The notes below the pieces were generated by a model, which did no database searches, was not told the origin of the DNA, and saw only the letters and a program-made list of their open reading frames with translations. DNA of 28,606 bases, taken from assembly GCA_027013285.1 (NCBI GenBank), contig JALUXR010000091.1, positions 1-28,606 on the forward strand. Reading direction: 5' to 3'. The first letter of the stretch is position 1; every line of letters begins with the position of its first letter. This DNA is from Candidatus Altimarinota bacterium. Lineage in GTDB: Bacteria > Patescibacteriota > Gracilibacteria > Absconditabacterales > Absconditicoccaceae. Of this stretch, positions 20,843-28,490 are shown one piece after another. Both the position numbers and the translations under genes were made by a program.

Positions 20843-21505
20843 ATGATAATTAAAAAAAATAAGATTTCACAAATAGAATATAATGATTTAATATTAGAAT
20901 CTTATATTATTTGTAAAGATAGAAAAAATAAAAAAAGTCAGGAATATAATAAAATTCAAAAATGATGTGATTTTTTAAAATTTTATATGGGTGAAAATTA
21001 TAATGAATTTAATTGAAAAGATATATTAATAAAATTTGTTTGTAAGTGAAAAATATTACAAGTAAATGATATTATATTACTTGATAAAAATACTATTATG
21101 AAAATTTATTGAAATAATGTAGACTATTCTACAGAAAATTCAAACTTATTTGAAAAAATAGCAAAAGAGATAGTAAAACTATTTAAATGGTGAAATTTAA
21201 CTATAAATAAACTTAGACAATATTATCAAAGTGTTGTAAATCTTTATAATGCTTATGAAAGAAAAAATGAAGAAGATTTTAAAGTAAATGAATTAAAAAC
21301 TGATTTTAATTTATTACTTGCAAAAATAAATTATGATATAAAAAGACAAAGTTCTAAAGTTCCACAAGAAATGTATGATTTTGTAAAGTTTAATAAAGAA
21401 AAAGTATTTGAAAATAATGATAAGGTAAAAGAAAACTTTAAAATATTCAGAAAACATTTTGAAACAATTGTTGCCTACTCAGTTTGAGTTCTTAAAAAGA
21501 ATTAA
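20843..21505 (+). CDS. csm2: Csm2, type III-A small subunit with an N-terminal extension
   Basis: The protein has 220 aa, against about 120-150 usually. The Csm2 core is residues about 100-220: LFEKIAKEIVKLF, then LTINKLRQYYQSV (the QLRKFY-like helix), LLLAKINYDIKRQ and a final FETIVAYSVGVL, matching the alpha-helical bundle. Small subunits line the crRNA-target duplex filament in the Csm complex. Residues 1-95 are an unrecognised extension with mixed strands (DFLKFYMGENY, ILIKFVCKGKILQVNDIILLD). It could be a separate small domain or, less likely, an upstream gene fused in. The start at 20843 has no good alternative inside the extension. Confidence 0.8.
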
Positions 21506-21545
21506 TTATCTTATAAAATTATTTTAATTATTAATCATAAAAATT

Positions 21546-22268
21546 ATGTTAGAAATAAAAAAGTACAATGTTTACATTATTCCAAAAACAGGTTTACATA
21601 TAGGTACTTGAAATGCAAATATTTGAATAGGTGAAATGGATAATCCTATAATAAAAGATAAAGAAGGTTTTCCTTATATTCCAGCAAGTAGTTTAAAATG
21701 AAAACTTAGAAGTTTATATGAATTAAAAACTTGAAAAATTTGACCTAAATGATGAGCTTTTGAGTTTGATTGAGAAAATTATGATGAAATTAGTATGTTT
21801 TTTTGAAAGTCAGGAGATAAAAAAGATAATTTAGAAAATCTTTGACCAACAAGATTTATATTTAGAGATTTAAAAATTGCTAAAAAAGATGATATTGAAA
21901 AAGTAGAAATAGAAAGTTTCAAAGAAGATGATTTATATACTAAACAAGATTATAAAACTTGGCAAAATGAGTGAGATCTTTTAACAGAAGAAAAAACAGA
22001 AGTTTCTATAAATAGAAAAACTTGAACAGCTTGAAGTGGACAATTTGCTCCTAGGCCAGTTGAAAGAGTTTTTGCTTGAACTGTTTTTAAATGAGAATTA
22101 GTTGTAAGATTTTTTTGAAAACCAGATAAAAATTTTGAACAAGGAAATTTTAAAAAGTTTTGAGAAAATTTAAATGAATTTAAAAAATTACTTGAAGATG
22201 ATTATTTAGGATGAATGTGAACAAGAGGTTCAGGACAGATTGAAGTTATTTTTGAAGAAATAAAATAA
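21546..22268 (+). CDS. csm3: Csm3 (Cas7-group RAMP, target-RNA-cleaving backbone subunit)
   Basis: The protein has 240 aa. Several copies form the backbone of the Csm complex, and each can cut bound target RNA at 6-nt steps. The RAMP fold begins with TGLHIGTGNANIGIGEMDNP, where Asp32 matches the catalytic Asp33 of characterised Csm3. PYIPASSLKGKLRSLYE follows, then TEVSINRKTGTAGSG, PRPVERVFAGTVF and LGGMGTRGSGQIE with the Gly-rich loop. All expected motifs are intact, so RNA cleavage is predicted. It lies 40 bases after csm2 and 21 bases before csm5. Confidence 0.95.
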
Positions 22269-22289
22269 TTTATTATTTAAAATAAGACT

Positions 22290-23483
22290 ATGCAAAAATT
22301 TAATGTTGAAATAGAAACTTTATCACCAATTCATATTTGAAATGGGAATTATCTATCTTTGCTTGATTTTTTAGTAATAGAAGCAGATGAGAACTATTTT
22401 GTTTACAAATTTAATCAAAATAAGTTAGTTAGAAATTTATCAGAAAATTTACAAAATGAATATCTAGAAGTTTTAGAAAAAAATGATTTTATAGAAATTA
22501 AAGATTTTTTCTATAAAAATTTGGGGAAATTACAAGAAATTGTAAAAGATATCTATTATTCAAAGATAGAAACTAATAAAATTTTTTATGAAAAATGGTA
22601 TAATAAATTGAAATTACAAGTAGAAGATTGTGAATGAGATAGTTATGAGGCAAGATTAAATGATTTTTATAATAAAATTTGAAAATTTGAAATTCAAGAA
22701 TTTATAAATCAAAAGTGAAAATTTTATATTCCTTGAAGTAGTTTGAAAGGAGCTATTAGAAGTTGTTTAATTTCAGAAAAAGATAATTGGGAAATACAAG
22801 AAGATCCTTTTAAATATTTAATTGTTAGAGATAGTAATTTTATAGAAAATTGGATATTTTTGAAAGAAAAATGGAGACTTCATAATGATATAAATAAAGC
22901 ATTAGAAATAAATGAATGAGATGGAACTTATTTTGAATATTTAGCTTTATGAAAAAATTTTGATATAGAAATAATTATAAAAGAAATTATTGATGAAAAT
23001 GTAAAAGTTTCAAAAGATTTTTTTAGTAAAGAAACTTTAATTGAAAAAATTAATGATTATACAAAAACAAAAATAGAAAAGTATTTAAAACAATTATGAT
23101 GATATATAAAAAATGAATTTAAATATAAAGAATCTAAAAATAAATGATTAATAGATTACTATAGATTTGATGAACAAAGTATCAAAGATAGAGAAGCAAA
23201 AATAGAAAAATTAGTGATTATAAAGCAAAATTTAGAATATATTTTAGATAGATTTAATGACTTAGAAAAAAATGAATGTATTTTAAATTTATGATTTGGC
23301 TGATGATATTGGTTTAAATGTTTTAGTTGAGGAGAAAAACATCCAGATAAAAAATTACAAAAATCAAGATGGCAAATAGCAAGAACAAGTTGGAAAGTAT
23401 TTGAAAATTGAATTAATGAAGATAATGAACCTTGGGAAAATTGGGAAAATCTTTGATTCATAAAACTTACTTTTAAAGATTAA
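22290..23483 (+). CDS. csm5: Csm5 (Cas7-group RAMP)
   Basis: The protein has 397 aa. It opens with VEIETLSPIHIGNGNYLSLLDFLV, typical of Csm5, has KFYIPGSSLKGAIRSCL near residue 155 (the RAMP loop), and closes with NLGFGGGYWFKCFSGGE, then EPWENWENLGFIKLTF. Csm5 caps the crRNA 3' end and recruits trimming nucleases in other species. Here it precedes csm4, whereas the usual order is csm3-csm4-csm5. The gap to csm4 is 9 bases. Confidence 0.87.
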
Positions 23484-23492
23484 AAAAATATT

Positions 23493-24473
23493 ATGAGTTA
23501 CAAAATCTATGAACTAAAATTAAAACCAACTTCAAGCTGGATTACAGACCTTACAGCAGATACTATATTTGGGCACTTATGCTGGCAAATAAAGTATAAA
23601 TTTAGTGATGAAGTTTTGGAAAAGTTTTTAAAAGAAATGGAGCAAAAGCCTATTTTTACTATTTCTGATGTGTTGCCTGCTAATAGATTACCTAGACCTT
23701 TGACAGAGTATGATAGTCAAAATGTAGATGTATGAAATGATACTGATAATTGATTATATTTAAAATATAAAAAAAAATATAATAAAGAAATAGTTTATAT
23801 TCCAGAAGATGAATTAGATAAATTTTCAAATTATGAACCAGAAAAAATTAAAAATATTATAAACAATAAAGATTTTGAAAATGAAAATAATAAAAAATGA
23901 ACTTATTTTTCTGAAAAAATTGAAAATAAAAATATTGTAAATAGATTGGCATGAACAACATTAGAAAATGGAATTTATTCACAATGAGTAAATGAATTTA
24001 ATGAAAATAGTAGAAATAAAGTAGTTAGAATCTTATTTAAAACTAGTAAACAATTAGATAATTATAAAATTTTAGATGAAGAATTAAATTTTTTTGAGTT
24101 ATTAAAAAATGTTTTTGAAATTTGATATTGAAAGAAAAAAAGTTCTTGAAAATGACAATTTAAAGTTTGAAAATGGAAAGAAAAGAACTTGGGAAAAGAA
24201 AATTGAAATAATATTTTACTTTTATCATCATTTATTCCATCAACAGATGATCCAACAGATTGAAACTATAAAATATTTACAAAATTTCCAAAATTATGAG
24301 AAGAATTTAGTTTAGAATGACAAAATTTTTATAAAAAGCCTTTAGTGATGATTCAAACAGGTGCTACTTTTAAAAATAACAATAAATGATATGTTGGAAA
24401 AATGATAAAAGATGTAGATTTTATAGATAAATGAATTTATCATTATGCATATGGTTTTACAATAGAATTTTAA
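23493..24473 (+). CDS. csm4: Csm4 (Cas5-group RAMP)
   Basis: The protein has 326 aa. Csm4 holds the 5' handle of the crRNA and contacts Cas10. Recognition rests on ITDLTADTIFGHLCWQI (the DTLFG-like segment of Csm4), ISDVLPANRLPRPL and a C-terminal KPLVMIQTGATFKNN, then YHYAYGFTIEF. The middle is lysine- and asparagine-rich and low in conservation. TGA codons are dense between residues 80 and 300, so under the standard code only the first 80 residues would be visible. The start follows csm5 by 9 bases; the first 80 codons use more non-TGA Gly and more G/C than the rest. Confidence 0.87.
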
Positions 24474-24492
24474 ATTATAAAATAATATAAAA

Positions 24493-26370
24493 ATGACAAA
24501 AAATATAATTATTACTTGTGGTACTAGTATTTTTACAAATTTACTTGATGAAGATTTTTATAAACTTAGTTGAAATACTATAAAATATGAAGATTTTAAA
24601 AATTTTAAAGCTGATTTTAAAAAAATATCAAAAGAAAAGGCAAAAAATAAAGAAATTGATATAGATTGTGATGATGAGATGTGAGAATGTGAAATAGAAG
24701 AACAAATAAAAAAATATTTAGTAAATTGATTTAAAAGTATTGATATAAATAGTGATTTTTTTAAAAAACTTTCTGCTGAAATTACATTGATTAATAAATT
24801 AGATTTAGATAAAGAAAATGATAATGATAATGTTTATTTACTTTATTCTGATACCTTAGATGGTCAATTAGTTGTAGAAGTTTTAGAATATATTTTTAAA
24901 GAAAAATTAAATATAAAAAACTTATTTTTAGAAAAAATTAAAGATTTTGTTGTAAAGTGAGAAGAAAGTGCAAATATATTTCAACAAAAAGCAATAAAAA
25001 ACTTTTTTGAAAAACTAGAAGAAATTAAAAAAAATAAAAATGAAACTATAATGTGTCCAGTTGGATGATATAAAGCACTTATTCCATATTCTTCACTTTA
25101 TGCAATGGTGCAAGGTTGGGATATAAAATATATTTATGAAGATTCTGATGAATTGATGGATTTGCCTAGTTGAATGCTTTCTTATTTGCTTATAAAATGA
25201 GGTATAAAAGATTCAAAATTTGAAGATGTAATAGAAGAATTGGAAAAATGAGAAAATTCTATTTTTTCACAAGATGTAAAAGAATTTGATAGTATTATAA
25301 AACTTGTAGAAGCTACAAATAGATTTATTGAGTTGGGAGATTTGAGTGGTTTTGATTGAATTGAATTTACTGATGAAAAATTAAAATGAGTAAATGATTT
25401 ATTGAAAAAGTTTGTTGAATTTGATACAAAAATAAAATTTGGGCAAATTAGAGATATGGAAGAAATAAAGAAAATTATTGAAGAAATAAATAGTTTTTCA
25501 AATGAAGATACTATATTAAAACCTATTTTTGATAAATTAAAAAAAGAATTTGAAAAGTTTAATTTGAAAACTGAAATTGAATATTATTTTTCAAATGAAG
25601 ATACTATATTAAAACCTATTTTTGATAAATTAAAAAAAGAATTTGAAAAGTTTAATTTGAAAACTGAAATTGAATATTATTTTTCAAATGAAAGTACTAT
25701 TTTAAAACCTATTTTTGATAAATTAAAAGTAGAATTTGAAGAATTTAACTTGGAAAATGAAATTGAATATTATTTTTCAATATTAACTTTTTATAAAAAA
25801 CATAAAATGTATTTACAATGATTTTTGTTTATGAGGGAATTTTTTATAGATTTGGTTGTATATTTAGTATGAAAAAATTTAGATGATAATAAAGATTGGT
25901 GAATAAAATTAGAAAATATTATTAAAGAAACTGAAAAAATAAAAATTAAACAATATAAAAAAGATGATAATAATTATAACTCAACTTGAAAAAAAGAATT
26001 GTTTAGAAATTTAATATCAAATGATATTATTGGTAATTATTTGTGAAACTGAGATAAAATATTTTATTTTAAAAAATTAAAACAGGAAGAAAATAAAAAA
26101 AACTTAGAATTTAAAGAAATTGGAGAAATAATAAAAATTGACTTATGAAAGTATAGTTGAAAAAATAAAAAAGATATAACAGGTATGTGGAAAAATTTAA
26201 GAGAAATTAGAAATTATTTTGCTCATTATAAATTTGCTGATAATGATAAATTTTCTGATAATGATAAATTTTCATCCAAAAGTTTAAAAGATACTTTTGA
26301 AGAATATTATAAAGAATATTATGATTTATTAAAATCTTTTAAAAAACATATTTTACCTCAAAAACAATAA
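24493..26370 (+). CDS. csm6: Csm6-like CARF-HEPN ribonuclease
   Basis: The protein has 625 aa. The N-terminal CARF domain (APE2256/Csm6 type) shows IIITCGTSIFTN (residues 5-16), VYLLYSDTLDGQLVVEVL and MCPVGGYKALIPYSSLYAMV (187 onward), the ligand-binding loops. The C-terminal HEPN domain has Arg573-Asn-Tyr-Phe-Ala-His578, the Rx4H RNase signature. Cyclic oligoadenylate from Cas10 should bind the CARF dimer and activate HEPN cleavage of RNA. Between the domains, residues 336-428 are three tandem 31-residue units, and residues about 583-594 carry a short DNDKFS duplication right after the HEPN motif. Typical Csm6 proteins are about 400-450 aa, so part of the extra length is this repeat expansion. 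It lies 19 bases after csm4. Confidence 0.9.
25498..25776 (+). repeat. 93-bp repeat, three tandem copies inside csm6
   Basis: Units start at 25498, 25591 and 25684. The first two appear identical over all 93 bases; the third has about ten substitutions. Each encodes 31 residues beginning SNEDTILKPIFDKL and ending EIEYYF. The period keeps the frame. Identity of the first two points to recent expansion. Confidence 0.95.
26239..26274 (+). repeat. 18-bp tandem duplication in csm6 next to the HEPN motif
   Basis: The two units (26239-26256 and 26257-26274) differ only in the last base and each encode DNDKFS. They begin 12 bases after the HEPN histidine codon. Confidence 0.85.
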
Positions 26371-26371
26371 T

Positions 26372-26686
26372 ATGCACCTAATCATCCTTGAAATTTGAAG
26401 ACCTATAAGCAAGCAAGCAGAGCAGTTTTTTGATAAAAAGGCTGATAAAATTATTTCTTATACTGAAATAACTACAAAAGATTATCCTAAAATCATAAAA
26501 GAATTTTATCAAAGTTTAAGCTGAAATGATGAAAATTTTATAATCTTGTCTTGACCTGTTAGTCTAAATTTTCAGCTTGGACAAGTTGTATGACTAAACC
26601 ATTTTAAAATCAAACTTTTTCAATGGAACAATGAAAAACAAGCTTATGAAGAGCTTGAAAATATATGAAGAAATATTTTATTTTAG
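26372..26686 (+). CDS. Unrecognised 104-aa protein in the type III operon, possible CARF/SAVED-like or ring-nuclease protein
   Basis: The gene begins one base after the csm6 stop and ends 12 bases before cas1, so it is an operon member. Visible features are a first strand with turn (HLIILEIGRPIS, residues 2-13), a helix with QAEQFFDKKADK, then a second strand and turn (NFIILSGPVSLN, about 59-70) followed by GQVVGLNHFKIKLFQWN and YEELENIGRNILF. Strand-SGP-helix-strand is Rossmann-like and recalls nucleotide-binding loops of CARF and SAVED domains. Small stand-alone proteins of the Csx15/16/20 type occupy similar positions and have been proposed as ring nucleases, but I cannot match this sequence to one of them. 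Five internal TGA codons make it invisible under the standard code. A signal-tuning role is inference only. Confidence 0.6.
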
Positions 26687-26698
26687 ATTATATATTTT

Positions 26699-27709
26699 AT
26701 GAAAACAGATATTTATATTACAAGTGCTAGTAGTAAAATTAAGTTTAAGGAAAATAAAGTTATTGTGGAAAATTTAGATAAAAGTATTCAAAGTTTTCCT
26801 ATTGAGTCAATTTCAAGTATAGTTTTGTTTACAAATTCTTTTATTTCTACAAGTGTTTATAAACAAATATTTAGAAAAAATATTCCAATTTATTTTGTAG
26901 GTTATAGATGAGATTATTTATGAAAGATAGAATCACTTGAAGCAACAAATATTGAATTAAGGTATAAACAGTATAAAAAACATTTTGATGATAATTTTAA
27001 ATTAGGATTTTCAAAAAATATAGTTTATTATAAAATGGAAAATCAAAAAAGACTTTTGAAAAGGTATAGAAAAAATTATAAATTAAAAGCTAAATTTGTT
27101 ATTGATAAAATACAAGAATTACAAAATAAATCTAAAAATGTAGATAATATTGATAGTTTGAGATGATATGAATGAATGGCTTCAAAAGTATATTTTCAAT
27201 CTTATGGTAGTATATTTTCAGGAAATTTAAAATTTACAAATAGGAACAAAAGACCACCAAAGGATCCAATAAATAGCTTATTAAGTTTATGATATACACT
27301 TTTGGCTCAAACTATTTATACAGACTTAAAAATAGTTGGTTTGGATGTTTATTGTGGTTATTATCATATTCCAAAAGATAATAGACCTATTTTGGTTCTT
27401 GATATGATGGAAAATTGGAGAAGTTTGATAGTTGATAGTCTTATAGTTAGATTGTATAAACAATGATCTATAAATGAAAATAGTTTTTATTCATTATCTG
27501 ATGAGAATAGTTTTTATAAAATTTTATTAAAAGATGATTTTAAAAAGTATTTTATAGCTGAATATCAAAAAAGGATAAATACATTTATTTCTTACCCTTG
27601 AGTAAATAAAAAGATAACTATGAAAGAGGCAATGAAATATGAATGATTGAAACTTATAAAGTATTTGAATTGATTATGAGATTTAGATTTATATGTATTT
27701 AATTATTAA
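26699..27709 (+). CDS. cas1: Cas1 integrase
   Basis: The 336-aa length is standard. Cas1 joins new spacers at the leader end of the array together with Cas2. The N-terminal beta domain contains IVLFTNSFISTSVYKQ. The helical catalytic domain has LRGYEGMASKVYF with Glu158, RPPKDPINSLLSLGYTLLA, DVYCGYYHIP with His223, and VLDMMENWRSLIVDSLI with Asp235 and Glu238, completing the metal site. All catalytic residues are present. The stop is one base from the cas2 ATG. The partner Cas2 is truncated, so integration activity is doubtful even though Cas1 is intact. Confidence 0.95.
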
Positions 27710-27710
27710 A

Positions 27711-27953
27711 ATGTTTGTAATTGCTTGTTATGATATTAGTTCAAATAAATTAAGGAAAGAAATATCAGTTATGTTGTCAAGATATGGAATTAGAGTTCAA
27801 AAATCAATTTTTGAGTTAGATATTGAAAAGAATAAAGATTATGATAATTTAAAAAATGAAATTGAGAAATTAATTAAAAAATATATAGTAAAAGATATAA
27901 AAAACTTAACTGATGTAGAAACTACGGAAACAGTAAGATTCTATATCTTATAA
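27711..27953 (+). CDS. cas2: Cas2, C-terminally truncated by an in-frame TAA
   Basis: The protein has 80 aa. MFVIACYDISSNKLRKEISVML, GIRVQKSIFEL and TETVRFYIL are the standard beta-alpha-beta ferredoxin core of Cas2 with Asp9 in the YDIS motif. The frame stops at TAA (27951-27953) immediately after the FYIL strand, where intact Cas2 proteins continue into a final strand that swaps between subunits and touches Cas1. The start at 27711 gives the canonical MFV N-terminus; an ATG at 27693 in the same frame would overlap cas1 by 17 bases and add MYLIIK. The product may be partly folded but is likely defective as the Cas1 bridge. Confidence 0.9.
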   Translation: MFVIACYDISSNKLRKEISVMLSRYGIRVQKSIFELDIEKNKDYDNLKNEIEKLIKKYIVKDIKNLTDVETTETVRFYIL

Positions 27954-28031
27954 AAAACTGCAAAAGCTAAAATAGATATTATTTGAAATGGTGAAAATGT
28001 GTATGATGTGCCTTCTTATGTAATTTTATAA
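27954..28031 (+). pseudogene. Orphaned C-terminal end of cas2 beyond the premature stop
   Basis: In the same frame as cas2, 25 codons follow the TAA, reading KTAKAKIDIIGNGENVYDV and then PSYVIL before a second TAA. This fits the missing last strand of Cas2 (a G-turn, then a strand ending VIL). Full read-through would give 107 codons including the stop codon position, a normal Cas2 size. One substitution (for example TAT to TAA, Tyr) would explain the break. Code 25 does not recode TAA. Confidence 0.75.
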
Positions 28032-28180
28032 AAAATCAAAAAATGAACAACTCGTAAGTTAGATTTGAACTAGTAAATCTATTAATTAATATAGAAACAT
28101 TGTTATGATTTTTCTGAAAATATAACATTCGCAAAAACAACTCTTGAAATATAGATAAAAACTGTTATGATAACGCATGC
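28032..28180 (+). promoter_or_regulatory. CRISPR leader region
   Basis: This 149-base AT-rich stretch between cas2 and the first repeat holds a hairpin agattt/aaatct (28061-28066, 28075-28080), a second inverted repeat gttat/ataac (28102-28106, 28122-28126), and an 11-base palindrome GTTATGATAAC (28164-28174) ending 6 bases before repeat 1. The 9-mer tgttatgat occurs twice (28101 and 28163). No open reading frame of note is present. Confidence 0.6.
28144..28171 (+). promoter_or_regulatory. Promoter of the CRISPR array
   Basis: TTGAAA (28144-28149) and TATGAT (28166-28171) are separated by 16 bp. Transcription would start near 28178-28181, at the edge of the first repeat. Confidence 0.65.
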
Positions 28181-28360
28181 TATTAAGATAAAACTCCAAA
28201 TAAGGAGTATCGAAACTTACTATTAATTGAACTTATTGTTTGGATAGTTCATTATTAAGATAAAACTCCAATTAAGGAGTATCGAAACACATTTATACAA
28301 ATATATTGATTTTAAAAGAATTTCTATTAAAATAAAACTCCAATTAAGGAGTGAAAAAGA
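28181..28360 (+). CRISPR. Short CRISPR array, three 36-bp repeats and two 36-bp spacers
   Basis: Repeats are 28181-28216, 28253-28288 and 28325-28360; spacers are 28217-28252 and 28289-28324. The repeat carries a hairpin actcc-aattaa-ggagt directly followed by ATCGAAAC, an 8-base 5'-handle close to the type III ATTGAAAC form, which fixes the transcription direction as plus. Repeat 1 has one change in the loop (aaataa). Repeat 3 is altered at position 7 (g to a) and has lost the handle (gaaaaaga instead of atcgaaac), as expected for the leader-distal end. Two spacers only; their targets are unknown. Confidence 0.95.
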
Positions 28361-28390
28361 GCAAAGAGCTAAAGATAAAAAGAGCAAAGA
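28354..28390 (+). repeat. 14-bp direct repeat after the array
   Basis: Aaaaagagcaaaga occurs at 28354-28367 and again at 28377-28390. The first copy begins where repeat 3 degenerates; the second forms the left arm of the terminator. Confidence 0.7.
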
Positions 28391-28420
28391 TAAGAAAGTA
28401 AGGATTCTTTGTTCTTTTTT
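28378..28420 (+). terminator. Rho-independent terminator after the CRISPR array
   Basis: Aaaagagcaaaga (28378-28390) pairs with tctttgttctttt (28406-28418) in a 13-bp stem with one G-U pair and a 15-nt loop, ending in Ts. Confidence 0.8.
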
Positions 28421-28429
28421 AATTTTTGT

Positions 28430-28458
28430 TTGATTTTTTTGTATTGTTTAGTTATAGT
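28430..28458 (+). promoter_or_regulatory. Promoter of the last gene
   Basis: TTGATT (28430-28435) and TATAGT (28453-28458) are 17 bp apart, 32 bases before the ATG at 28491. Confidence 0.45.
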
Positions 28459-28490
28459 CAGAGTAAGATTTATTTTTAAAAAATAATAAA

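Noticed and set aside
23159..23461. 100-aa open frame on the minus strand
   Set aside because: It is the antisense of csm5, which has RAMP motifs and fits the operon.
25402..25821. Separate small gene made of the 31-residue repeats
   Set aside because: It is an internal part of csm6 in the same frame, bounded only because TGA was treated as a stop.
27693..27710. Upstream ATG for cas2
   Set aside because: It would overlap cas1 by 17 bases and add six residues before the canonical MFV start; the ATG at 27711 is one base after the cas1 stop.
28036..28085. tRNA-like T-arm on the minus strand (agttcaaatct) between cas2 and the array
   Set aside because: Only three of five T-stem pairs form, and no matching acceptor 5' strand, D-arm or anticodon arm is found upstream.
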